Assembly (NCBI GenBank): GCA_910577685.1
Contig: CAJTOH010000003.1
Location: forward strand, 24,106-88,105
Direction: 5' to 3'
Length of the DNA: 64,000 bases
Source: an uncultured Dorea sp.
GTDB lineage: Bacteria; Bacillota; Clostridia; Lachnospirales; Lachnospiraceae
Each line of letters starts with the position of its first letter. The stretch's first letter is position 1. A model generated the notes under the pieces. That model saw only the letters and a list, made by a program, of their open reading frames with translations, was not told where the DNA came from and ran no database searches. Both the position numbers and the translations under genes were made by a program. Positions 7,827-15,517 of the stretch are shown piece by piece.

Positions 7827-9152
7827 TTATTGTGTATTTTCCTTGTCAGCAGCGGCGTCTGTGTTATCCGTACCGGTTTGGCCGGAAGCAGCCGTGTTAT
7901 TTTCTATATCGTTGGCGTCTGCCGGATTACCGGCGTCGTTTCCGGTTCCGTCGTCAGCAGCGGAAGTTCCGTCAGCAGCGGGAGTTCCTTCGTCTGTAAG
8001 ATCCGAGCCGTCGGTCTCGGAATTCTCGTCTAACCCTGTGCCGCCGAAGGGATCTTCGGAATTCTCGTTTTCATTATCCACGATGTTTTCGCCGGTCTCC
8101 CCGGTTTCGGGGTCTTCTTTGTCTTCTTCCTCGTCTTTGTCGCTGCCGCCGAAGAGGTTCTTGAAGAATCCGGTCACCTTATCCCAGAATCCGCCTTCCT
8201 CTTTGTCTTCGTCCGTATTGCTTTCGCTGCCGGAAGGTTCCAACGTGCTGTCGATAACGGCGTTGTCTCCCAGCACTTCGTCCTTGGTGCCGTTGATGAT
8301 GCCGCCGTCACCGCTGTCGGAACCTCCTGTGAAGAAGTCCTTTATGGATGTCCATAGGTTTGAGAAGAATCCGCTGTCATTGACCTTGCCTTCTAAGTTC
8401 TCCAAAGTCTGTTTCAAGGAATTTACGTCGTAGTCGTACTTAGAAATGTTCTTCATCAGTGAGTTGATCTGCGCCATCTGCTCTTCCGTCAGCGTAATGT
8501 TGTGATCCTTTGCTGCGTCTGTTATGGCGTCCTGTATGTTGTCCGCATCGGTCAGGCCGTTTTCTATGACTTCTTTTTTTACTTCATTCATCAGTTTTTC
8601 GGCGTCTTCTTTGCCGATGGAATCGGCAAGTGCGCCTGTGGTCACCAGCTCTTCCGTGGCGGCGGATTTCTGTTCTTCGCTCAGTGTCTCGCCGCTGGCT
8701 TTCTCGTATGCCATCATGATTCCGGTCAGGGCCCCGGTTCCGGATACCTCGAACGGGGCGGCTGCCACGACGTTGCAGTTCTCTACCCCGGAGGTCAGCA
8801 GGGTGGAGGCGATCATGGAGCTTGTCACAAAGGTCAGGTTCCCTACTTTGACCTGAATTCCGCCGCTGGTGGTGGGCTCTACATAGGAGCAGCTATAAGT
8901 CTGGGTTCCGATCTGTGCTTCCGAGGCGATGCCTTCCATATATTTTCTCTCGTCAGTGTTTGTCACTTCTATGGTGTTTACGGCTTCGGGTGTGGTTCCG
9001 AAATAATCGTACATGGATTTTTTCTGTTCATCTGTCAGGTTGGCTCCGATTGTGACAACTTTGGCTCCGTCTGCCTCTGCCGTTATAGGCAGGCTTGCGC
9101 AGGTGAGCGCGGCTGCCATCATTATAGGTATAATTTTTTTAATTTTCTTCAT
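7827..9152 (-). CDS. Secreted DUF1002 protein with acidic low-complexity tail
   Basis: 441 aa. The start at 9152 gives a clear signal peptide (MKKIKKIIPIMMAAALTCAS, cleavage near AEA-DG). Starting further upstream would overlap the thioredoxin gene and bury the signal. Residues about 30-260 match the DUF1002 pattern seen in extracellular proteins of Bacillus and Clostridia (GANLTDEQKKSMYDYFG; ATEELVTTGALADSIG). From about residue 320 onward the chain is rich in Asp, Glu, Asn, Gly and Thr with no fold visible. Function is unknown; it is probably exported. The ribosome site is weak. Confidence 0.8.
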   Translation of the reverse strand: MKKIKKIIPIMMAAALTCASLPITAEADGAKVVTIGANLTDEQKKSMYDYFGTTPEAVNTIEVTNTDERKYMEGIASEAQIGTQTYSCSYVEPTTSGGIQVKVGNLTFVTSSMIASTLLTSGVENCNVVAAAPFEVSGTGALTGIMMAYEKASGETLSEEQKSAATEELVTTGALADSIGKEDAEKLMNEVKKEVIENGLTDADNIQDAITDAAKDHNITLTEEQMAQINSLMKNISKYDYDVNSLKQTLENLEGKVNDSGFFSNLWTSIKDFFTGGSDSGDGGIINGTKDEVLGDNAVIDSTLEPSGSESNTDEDKEEGGFWDKVTGFFKNLFGGSDKDEEEDKEDPETGETGENIVDNENENSEDPFGGTGLDENSETDGSDLTDEGTPAADGTSAADDGTGNDAGNPADANDIENNTAASGQTGTDNTDAAADKENTQ

Positions 9153-9255
9153 ATTGTCTGGTGTCTTCCACCGATACCCCCTTTTTGTCTGAGTATTCTT
9201 CTTTGAATCTCCCCTAATATAACATATTCTTTTGTGTTTGCAAATGAAATAAGAC

Positions 9256-9579
9256 TTAACTATTTCTAAAGATTTTTTGTAGGCGGCGTTCAAATACGTC
9301 TTCGTCTATGATTCCCTGCATACTGCCGATGAATTTCCCGTTCCTAAAGAAGACGAACGTCGGTACGATATCTGCGTCGTAGTCAGCTGCGAGAAGAGGT
9401 GATTCTTCGATTTCTACCTCGCAGAAACGGATCCGTTTGCGGTATTTCTTCTCTATTTCTTCTACGATGGGTTTCATCATGGCGCATTTTCCGCACCAGA
9501 CGGCGTAGAACATAACGATAACCGGAAGCGGCCCGCGAGTTGTCTCAGTGGAGAAATTTTGGGATGTTAGATGCTGCAT
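9256..9579 (-). CDS. Thioredoxin-like protein
   Basis: 107 aa, standard thioredoxin length. The active site is WCGKC (Cys29, Cys32), with Lys in place of the usual Pro. The cis-proline region IVPTFVFFRNG is present. It is a cytoplasmic thiol-disulfide reductase; no signal peptide. It lies between the DUF1002 gene (104 bp downstream) and a small basic protein gene upstream. The partner reductase is not in the window. Confidence 0.9.
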   Translation of the reverse strand: MQHLTSQNFSTETTRGPLPVIVMFYAVWCGKCAMMKPIVEEIEKKYRKRIRFCEVEIEESPLLAADYDADIVPTFVFFRNGKFIGSMQGIIDEDVFERRLQKIFRNS

Positions 9580-9621
9580 AGATTATACCTTCCTTATTGT
9601 CAGTGTGTTCTTGGCCCGGAG

Positions 9622-9780
9622 TCAGCAGCCGGGATTCAGGGTACGGTATACTTCGTCCATGGATTTTTTCAGGCAGATGAGTTTCTTGTGAAGTCCTTTT
9701 CTGTGGTAGGTGAATTCGCATATTTTCTGCCGGAGATTTTTTTTCTTTTTTTTGCGTCCCATGTGCATGCTTCCAGACAT
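9622..9780 (-). CDS. Small basic hypothetical protein, 52 aa
   Basis: An open frame of 52 codons begins MSGSMHMGRKKKKK and contains two Cys (IC, LIC) and many Lys/Arg. It ends 42 bp before the thioredoxin start on the same strand. The ribosome site is poor for the first ATG; the third Met (MGRKK) could be the start. I do not recognise a family. Support is the open frame, the charge pattern and the tight packing, so it remains tentative. Confidence 0.35.
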   Translation of the reverse strand: MSGSMHMGRKKKKKNLRQKICEFTYHRKGLHKKLICLKKSMDEVYRTLNPGC

Positions 9781-9859
9781 AAGTTCTTCTATATTATATA
9801 TGCGCAGGAAAGGCAGTTTGTGAATAAATGCGGGCTTATTTAAAAAAATTTTTGATATA

Positions 9860-10513
9860 TCAGCGTTTTCGTCCGGCTATTAGTTTACAGATCGGGTTCC
9901 CAAGGGAGGAAAACTTTTCCTCATATTCTGTCATGATATTCCCGCGGTTCATTTCCGGATCATGATGCAGGTCGTACGTACATCCTTCCAGACAGAAATC
10001 CGAAGAATCTTTTACTTCCGTGACGGAGAAATCGAAGAGAAGGCGGTTATCTGTCTTAAATTCTACGGCGCCGCCGTCTGCCAGAATATTATGGTAACGG
10101 GCAAGGAATTCTCTGGAGGTAAGCCGCCTTGAGGCGTGCCTTGACTTGGGCCATGGGTCGGAGAAGTTTAGATAGATCCGGTCGATTTCTCCGGGGGCGA
10201 ACGTTTCTGCAAGGCTGCGGGCGTCCATGCAGATAAAGCGGAGGTTTGTCGGCGGCAGCTCCATTTCCTGCATTTTCTCGACTGCCCGCAAGAGGACGCT
10301 TGAGTAACGTTCGATACCGATATAATTGATTGTGGGGTTCCGGAGGGCGAGCGCCAGAAGGAACTGCCCTTTTCCCATTCCGATTTCGATGTGTACGGGA
10401 TTGGCATTACCGAAGGTTTCCTGCCATCTTCCGCGGCAGCAGGCCGCATTTTTAACAACTTCTTTACACTCGTTCAGCACGCTTTCAGCGCGCGGTATAT
10501 TTCTAAGACGCAT
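9860..10513 (-). CDS. trmB: tRNA (guanine-N7-)-methyltransferase
   Basis: 217 aa SAM-dependent enzyme that makes m7G46 in tRNA. Family motifs: HIEIGMGKGQFLLALA (SAM site), YIGIERYSSVL, NFSDPWPKSRHASRRL (the PWPK motif is diagnostic) and FKTDN near the C-terminus. Length is as expected. It is the first minus-strand gene of this block and is divergent from the V-ATPase operon. Confidence 0.95.
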   Translation of the reverse strand: MRLRNIPRAESVLNECKEVVKNAACCRGRWQETFGNANPVHIEIGMGKGQFLLALALRNPTINYIGIERYSSVLLRAVEKMQEMELPPTNLRFICMDARSLAETFAPGEIDRIYLNFSDPWPKSRHASRRLTSREFLARYHNILADGGAVEFKTDNRLLFDFSVTEVKDSSDFCLEGCTYDLHHDPEMNRGNIMTEYEEKFSSLGNPICKLIAGRKR

Positions 10514-10646
10514 ATGTGATTCCCCCTGTTTTCAAGCGTTTACGTATGTTTTTTAGTTTATAATGAGTCTGCGGAAATGTCAATTAATTATAAGCGTGTG
10601 AAAAATATAACAGTTAAAGCTTTTTTTGTTTATTTTTACTATGGAA

Positions 10647-10674
10647 TTTTGGAAAAAACGGAGTATATTATAAT
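10647..10674 (+). promoter_or_regulatory. Probable V-ATPase operon promoter and leader
   Basis: A consensus -10 TATAAT sits at 10669-10674; the -35 (TTTTGG, 16-bp spacing) is weak. The remaining leader of about 110 nt to the first gene holds a short hairpin around 10724-10745 (CTGTCCG, loop, CGGACGG) with no T-run. I see no coding sequence in 10514-10793. Confidence 0.5.
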
Positions 10675-10793
10675 TGTGTGCAAAACAGAGGGTTATGTTG
10701 AAGGTAATCCATGTTATATTTGTCTGTCCGTATCGGCGGACGGCTGTGAGGATGACCGAATGGTTACAATCTTAGAGGAATGGAGGCGGCTCA

Positions 10794-11105
10794 GTGAACA
10801 CGGTTGTAAAGAAACTTGCGGATATCGAGACAACGGCGGAAGCGATTGTGGAGCATGCGCAGACCAAGAAGGGCGAGATCGAGAAGAAGATCCAGGCCCA
10901 GCGGGATCTGTTTGACGCGACGATTGAGGACGAGACTCAGAAGCAGTTAGCGCAGATCAGGCAGGATGCGCAGGAGAAAATGGAACGGATTCTTAAGGAA
11001 CAGAGGGAAAAGAACCGATCGACGATCGATAACCTTAAGTTGGAGTTTGAGGAAAACCATACCGCATATGCCAGAGAGATTCTGGCGCATATTGTCGAGG
11101 TGTAG
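10794..11105 (+). CDS. V-type ATPase subunit H/G (peripheral stalk)
   Basis: 103 aa, almost wholly coiled coil with heptads rich in Glu, Lys and Gln. This fits the small stalk subunit of archaeal-type ATPases (AhaH, NtpF or G). It pairs with subunit E to form the stator. The GTG start has GGAGG 7 nt upstream. It opens a nine-gene operon and ends 3 bp before subunit C. Confidence 0.8.
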   Translation: MNTVVKKLADIETTAEAIVEHAQTKKGEIEKKIQAQRDLFDATIEDETQKQLAQIRQDAQEKMERILKEQREKNRSTIDNLKLEFEENHTAYAREILAHIVEV

Positions 11106-11108
11106 GGC

Positions 11109-12155
11109 ATGGGGAACGTAATGTCGTACAGCGGGCTGACGACGAAGATACGGGCGATGCAGGCAAAGCTTCTTACTTGGCGGGACTACGAGAGTATTGC
11201 GAATTTGAAGAGCGTGCCGGAGGTAATCGAGTATCTGAAAGGGAAGCCTGCCTATACAAGGTATGTGGAACAGATGGATATTTCGCTGTATCATAGAGGA
11301 AATATGGAGAAGATTCTGTATCAGTCGCTGTTTGACGACTATACTAGGATTTTCCGGTTTGCGGGGATGGGGCAGAAGAAGTTCCTAAAACTGTATTGGA
11401 AGAGGTATGAGATCGACCTGATTAATTATTGTCTCCGTATTGTTTTTAACCACTATGATATGCCATTTGACATAGCGTATAAGAAAGAGTTTTTTGATAA
11501 ATATTCTCAGATATCAATCGACCGGCTGGTTACGTCGCGGAATGTGGAGGAGCTGATCGATAGTCTTAAGGATACGGAATATTTTGCGCCGCTTCAGGCG
11601 GTCAGGGAATCGGAAGGGGCGACTCTGTTCGACTATGACCTGACTCTTGACTTGTATTATTTCTCCGAGATGTGGAGGAAGAACCGGCGTATTCTAAGCG
11701 GCAAGGAGCGGGAGATGTATGTCCGGGATATCGGCATGAAGATTGACCTGCTGAATATCCAGTGGATTTACAGGGCGAAGAAGTATTATAACAAGCTTCC
11801 GCCGGATATCTATTCGATCACGATCCCGGTTCAGTACAGGCTCAGCCTGGAGGAATTTAAAGGGCTGGTCGAGACGCCCACCGTCGAGGAGTATGAGAAG
11901 CGTCTGGAGGAGACGTATTATGCCAGGAAATATGCGGATATCAGCGGCAAGACGTTGGAAGCCACGTATAAGGAATGTCTGAAGCGTCAGTATATCAGCG
12001 ACCGGAGACGTAATCCGTATTCGATCGCGACGGTGAATACGTATCTGTTTTTGAAGGAAGAGGAGATATATAAACTAACTACTGCCCTTGAATGTATCCG
12101 TTACGGCTTATCTTCAAGAGAAACGTTAGGATACTTAGGAGGTGTGATGCAATGA
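11109..12155 (+). CDS. ntpC: V-type ATPase subunit C
   Basis: 348 aa, the usual size for the AC39/subunit d-like protein that joins the central rotor to the membrane c-ring. It is mostly helical; the opening MSYSGLTTKIRAMQAKLLTWRDY is characteristic. A second possible start is ATG 11121. Its stop overlaps the start of subunit I (ATGA), so translation is probably coupled. Confidence 0.88.
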   Translation: MGNVMSYSGLTTKIRAMQAKLLTWRDYESIANLKSVPEVIEYLKGKPAYTRYVEQMDISLYHRGNMEKILYQSLFDDYTRIFRFAGMGQKKFLKLYWKRYEIDLINYCLRIVFNHYDMPFDIAYKKEFFDKYSQISIDRLVTSRNVEELIDSLKDTEYFAPLQAVRESEGATLFDYDLTLDLYYFSEMWRKNRRILSGKEREMYVRDIGMKIDLLNIQWIYRAKKYYNKLPPDIYSITIPVQYRLSLEEFKGLVETPTVEEYEKRLEETYYARKYADISGKTLEATYKECLKRQYISDRRRNPYSIATVNTYLFLKEEEIYKLTTALECIRYGLSSRETLGYLGGVMQ

Positions 12156-14086
12156 TTGTTAAGATGAAGTTTTTGAGCATCAGCGGGCCGAGAATGGATA
12201 TCGACCGTGTGTGCGACAAATATCTGTCTAAATATGAGATGCAGCTTGAGAATGCGGTCACTGAGCTTAAGACGACGGATAACCTTCTGCCTTTTGTGGA
12301 GGTGAACCCTTATAAAGACGCGCTTGCGAAGGCGGAGCAGTTTGCGGCTCTTCTGACGGGAGATTCGGAGCGTATTGACCAGTCGATGTCGAAAGACCAG
12401 ATGATTTCTTTTATCAGGGAGATTAACCATGATTATCTGGATCTGCAGGAGAAGAAGGAGCTGCTGAATAAGAGGGAGAATGAGATCCGTGAACGGCTGA
12501 ATGTGCTGGAGCCTTTTGCCCCTCTTGAATTGGATCTGCATAAGACCATGCGTTATAAGTATATGAAGATCCGCTTTGGAAGAATCGGTGTGGATTATTA
12601 TAAGAAGCTTGAGAAGTATCTGTTCGGCGACCTGCAGGCTGTGTTTCTGGAGGGGACGAGGAATGAGAATTATGTGTATGGATGCTATTTTGTATCCAAT
12701 GTGGACACGAGCAAGGTAGATTCCGCGTTTAATTCGCTGCATTTTGAACGTATTACGATACCGTCGGAGTTTATCGGTACCCCGAAGGACGCATGTGTCA
12801 GCATGCAGAAGGATATCGAAGAGTGTAGGAAGCAGACGGAGGAGATTGACCGGAAGATCGAGGAGCTGGTGGGCAGCCATGCCGCTAAGATTCTGGGAGC
12901 CAGAAAGAGGCTTGAGGAGCTGTCTAATAATTTTGACGTCCGGAAGATGGCGGCGAGGACGGACGTGGGGGATACCAAGGAAGATTATTATATTCTCTGC
13001 GGCTGGATGGGCGAAGGCGACGTAGCGGCTCTTATGGAAGAGGCGAAGGATGACGACCGGGTGTTTATCGTTGTGGAGGAAGACAGGGAGAAGTTCTTCG
13101 GGGAACCTCCGACGAAGCTTAAGAATCCGAAGTTTTTTAAGCCGTTTGAGCTGTTTATTAAGATGTACGGGCTTCCGGCCCATGACGAGATGGATCCTAC
13201 TATGTTCGTGGCGCTGACTTATACGTTTATCTTCGGCGCGATGTTCGGGGATGTGGGACAAGGCTTCTGCCTGTTTGTGATCGGCGGTCTGATTTATCTT
13301 AAAAAGAAGATGAGTCTGGCGGGGATTGTGTCGATCGCAGGTATTTTTTCGATGATATTCGGCTTATTGTTCGGCAGTGTCTTTGGGTTCGAGGATTTGA
13401 TCCCGGCCGTCTGGATGCGTCCTGTGGAGGCGATGACGGATCTGCCGTTTATTGGGCAGTTGAATACTGTGTTTATTATTGCGATTGCTTTTGGTATGGC
13501 GCTTAATATTCTGGTGATGATCTTCCAGATTATCAACGCGGCGAAATCCCATGATACGGAGAATCTGTGGTTTTCTACCAACGGTATTGCGGGCCTTGTG
13601 TTCTACGGGTTCCTTGTGCTGACGATCGTACTGTATATGACCGGACATAAGACGCCGGGAAATGTGATGATGGCCGTATTCCTCGGCATACCGGTTTTGA
13701 TTTTTGTGTTCAAGGAGCCGCTCACGAATCTGGTGGAACATAACCATAAGAAGATAGAAGAGAGCAAGGCGATGTTTTTGGTTCAGGGCTTTTTCGAGCT
13801 GTTTGAGACGCTTTTGAGTTATTTTTCCAATACGCTTTCTTATGTGCGTATCGGGGCGTTTGCCGTGAGCCATGCGGCGATCATGGAAGTTGTGCTGATG
13901 TTGTCGGGGGCGGAGGACGGCTCTGCGAACCTGTTCGGCATTATTTTGGGAAATGTGGTCGTGTGTGCGTTGGAGGGCTTGATTGTTGGAATTCAGGTGC
14001 TTCGTCTGGAATATTATGAGATGTTCAGCCGTTTCTATAAGGGGAGCGGACGGGAATTTAAACCATTTAACAAGCAGAGTAAATAG
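12152..14086 (+). CDS. ntpI: V-type ATPase subunit I (membrane stator)
   Basis: 644 aa. The N-terminal half is soluble coiled-coil; the C-terminal half has about seven membrane segments, starting near MFVALTYTFIFGAMFGDVGQG, a signature of subunit a/I. The essential arginine region lies around LSYVRIGAFAVSHA. The ATG at 12152 is preceded by AGGAGG; the longer frame from 12092 would overlap subunit C and is rejected. This subunit forms the ion half-channels with the K ring. Confidence 0.93.
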   Translation: MIVKMKFLSISGPRMDIDRVCDKYLSKYEMQLENAVTELKTTDNLLPFVEVNPYKDALAKAEQFAALLTGDSERIDQSMSKDQMISFIREINHDYLDLQEKKELLNKRENEIRERLNVLEPFAPLELDLHKTMRYKYMKIRFGRIGVDYYKKLEKYLFGDLQAVFLEGTRNENYVYGCYFVSNVDTSKVDSAFNSLHFERITIPSEFIGTPKDACVSMQKDIEECRKQTEEIDRKIEELVGSHAAKILGARKRLEELSNNFDVRKMAARTDVGDTKEDYYILCGWMGEGDVAALMEEAKDDDRVFIVVEEDREKFFGEPPTKLKNPKFFKPFELFIKMYGLPAHDEMDPTMFVALTYTFIFGAMFGDVGQGFCLFVIGGLIYLKKKMSLAGIVSIAGIFSMIFGLLFGSVFGFEDLIPAVWMRPVEAMTDLPFIGQLNTVFIIAIAFGMALNILVMIFQIINAAKSHDTENLWFSTNGIAGLVFYGFLVLTIVLYMTGHKTPGNVMMAVFLGIPVLIFVFKEPLTNLVEHNHKKIEESKAMFLVQGFFELFETLLSYFSNTLSYVRIGAFAVSHAAIMEVVLMLSGAEDGSANLFGIILGNVVVCALEGLIVGIQVLRLEYYEMFSRFYKGSGREFKPFNKQSK

Positions 14087-14106
14087 ATGTAAGGAGGATT
14101 TGGATC

Positions 14107-14538
14107 ATGAATTTAACTGTGAAATTATTACTTGTTGCGGCGCTGGTGCTTAGTATTATCATTCCTTTTGGGTATTTTCTGATTGGAGAGAAGACGAAGA
14201 AACGTTATAAGAGGGCTGTCGGGGTGAATGCGTTCTTCTATTTCGGGGCGTTTGCCATTGCGGCGATTATGATGTTTGGCGGCGCGCCTGTTCAGGCTGC
14301 GGATGCGGCCGGTGTTGCTTCTAATGCGGTTGGGTTTGGCTATCTTGCCGCTGCTTTGTCCACGGGTCTTTCTTGTGTCGGCGGCGGTATTGCCGTTGCG
14401 AGCGCGGCGAGCGCGGCGTTAGGCGCGATCAGTGAGGATTCCAGCGCGCTTGGTAAGTCTCTTATTTTCGTTGGTCTTGCGGAGGGTGTTTGTCTGTACG
14501 GACTGATTATTTCTTTTATGATTTTGGGTAAATTGTAA
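14107..14538 (+). CDS. ntpK: V-type ATPase subunit K (rotor ring proteolipid)
   Basis: 143 aa and highly hydrophobic. One N-terminal membrane segment, a basic loop (KTKKRYKR), a second segment, and then the c-type hairpin with glycine-rich GGGIAVASAASAALG and the ion-binding Glu126 in GLAEGVCLYG. Only one ion-binding carboxylate is seen. Whether H+ or Na+ is carried cannot be decided from this alone. Confidence 0.92.
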   Translation: MNLTVKLLLVAALVLSIIIPFGYFLIGEKTKKRYKRAVGVNAFFYFGAFAIAAIMMFGGAPVQAADAAGVASNAVGFGYLAAALSTGLSCVGGGIAVASAASAALGAISEDSSALGKSLIFVGLAEGVCLYGLIISFMILGKL

Positions 14539-14539
14539 G

Positions 14540-14848
14540 ATGAAGATGTATTTGATCAGTGATAATGTCGATACGCTGACGGGTATGAGGCTTGCGGGCG
14601 TTGACGGGATTGTCGTTCATGAGAGGGAAGAACTGCGCGGCGCGATTGAAACTGCGATGAATGATAAGACTGTGGGAGTGATCCTGCTGACGGAGAAGTT
14701 CGGCAGGGAGTTCCCGGACCTGATTGACGAGATTAAGCTTGGGAGAACCATGCCGCTTCTGATTGAGATCCCTGACAGGCACGGTACCGGGCGTAAGAAA
14801 GATTTTATCACTTCTTATGTAAATGAGGCGATTGGACTGAAATTATAA
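14540..14848 (+). CDS. ntpG: V-type ATPase subunit F
   Basis: 102 aa central-stalk subunit with a CheY-like fold. The motifs MKMYLISDNVDTLTGMRLAG and VGVILLTEKF, with the C-terminal MPLLIEIPD, are typical. It begins one base after the subunit K stop. It is followed by an 81-bp gap before subunit E, the only sizeable break in the first half of the operon. Confidence 0.9.
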   Translation: MKMYLISDNVDTLTGMRLAGVDGIVVHEREELRGAIETAMNDKTVGVILLTEKFGREFPDLIDEIKLGRTMPLLIEIPDRHGTGRKKDFITSYVNEAIGLKL

Positions 14849-14929
14849 ATGTTTTCGGGGGCGAGGGTCTCTTGCCGGTAAGATCCGGCATGGATTGGGT
14901 TTCCGTAGTTGGAATGTGGGGTGACATAC

Positions 14930-15517
14930 TTGACGATTGATGATAAAATTTCACATCTGCAGGAGGCGGCGATGGAGGAAGCCAGGGCAGAGGGCAATGC
15001 GATTATTAAGCAGCATGAGGATGCGCTTCTCGGCGTGTTCGAGCAGCATAAGGCGGAGATGACGCGCCAGTCGGAGACGCGGGTGAAGACGGAGCGCGTC
15101 GGCGCACAGCAGCAGTTGAATATGGCGATGTCTAAGGCGCAGCTTGAGCTTAAGCGGGAATTGAGCAAGACGCAGAAGGAATTGAAGATGGAGCTGTTTG
15201 ATGAGGTCCGCGAAGTAGTTGAGGATTATATGGGGTCTGAGGAGTATCCGCGCCTTTTGATTGCATATATTGAGAAGGCGGCGAAGTTTGCCAACGGCGC
15301 TCCGATGACGATTTATATTAATCCGTCGGATGAGGATAAGAAGGCGTTTCTTGAGGAGCATACCGGCATGGCGCTGACTGTGAGCAAGGAGGATTTTATC
15401 GGCGGTGTGCGGGCCGTGATCCAAGATAAGAATATTTTGATTGACCACGCGTTTAAGGGTGCGATCGAGAATGAATTCAGGAAGTTTATGTTCAAGGGAG
15501 GTGTGCAGGTTGGATAG
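14930..15517 (+). CDS. ntpE: V-type ATPase subunit E (peripheral stalk)
   Basis: About 195 aa: an N-terminal coiled coil (IDDKISHLQEAAMEEARAEG) followed by a globular C-terminal half (FIGGVRAVIQDKNILIDHAF), the usual subunit E layout. No ATG is available. TTG 14930 with GGGGTG 6 nt upstream is chosen; GTG 14921 and TTG 14909 are alternatives that add a few residues. The stop overlaps the start of subunit A by 8 bases. Confidence 0.87.
   Translation: MTIDDKISHLQEAAMEEARAEGNAIIKQHEDALLGVFEQHKAEMTRQSETRVKTERVGAQQQLNMAMSKAQLELKRELSKTQKELKMELFDEVREVVEDYMGSEEYPRLLIAYIEKAAKFANGAPMTIYINPSDEDKKAFLEEHTGMALTVSKEDFIGGVRAVIQDKNILIDHAFKGAIENEFRKFMFKGGVQVG

Noticed and set aside
8502..9206. Long plus-strand frame opposite the DUF1002 gene
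   Set aside because: Composition is Cys/Phe/Gly-rich antisense of a gene with a clear signal peptide and known domain; no ribosome site.
10577..10915. Plus-strand frame in the leader before the V-ATPase genes
   Set aside because: Runs through the promoter and into the first subunit in another frame; translation is Cys-rich and unlike any protein.
12101..13261. 386-codon minus-strand frame within V-ATPase subunit I
   Set aside because: Antisense shadow of a well-conserved subunit; the basic His/Leu/Arg-rich translation is typical of antisense artefacts.
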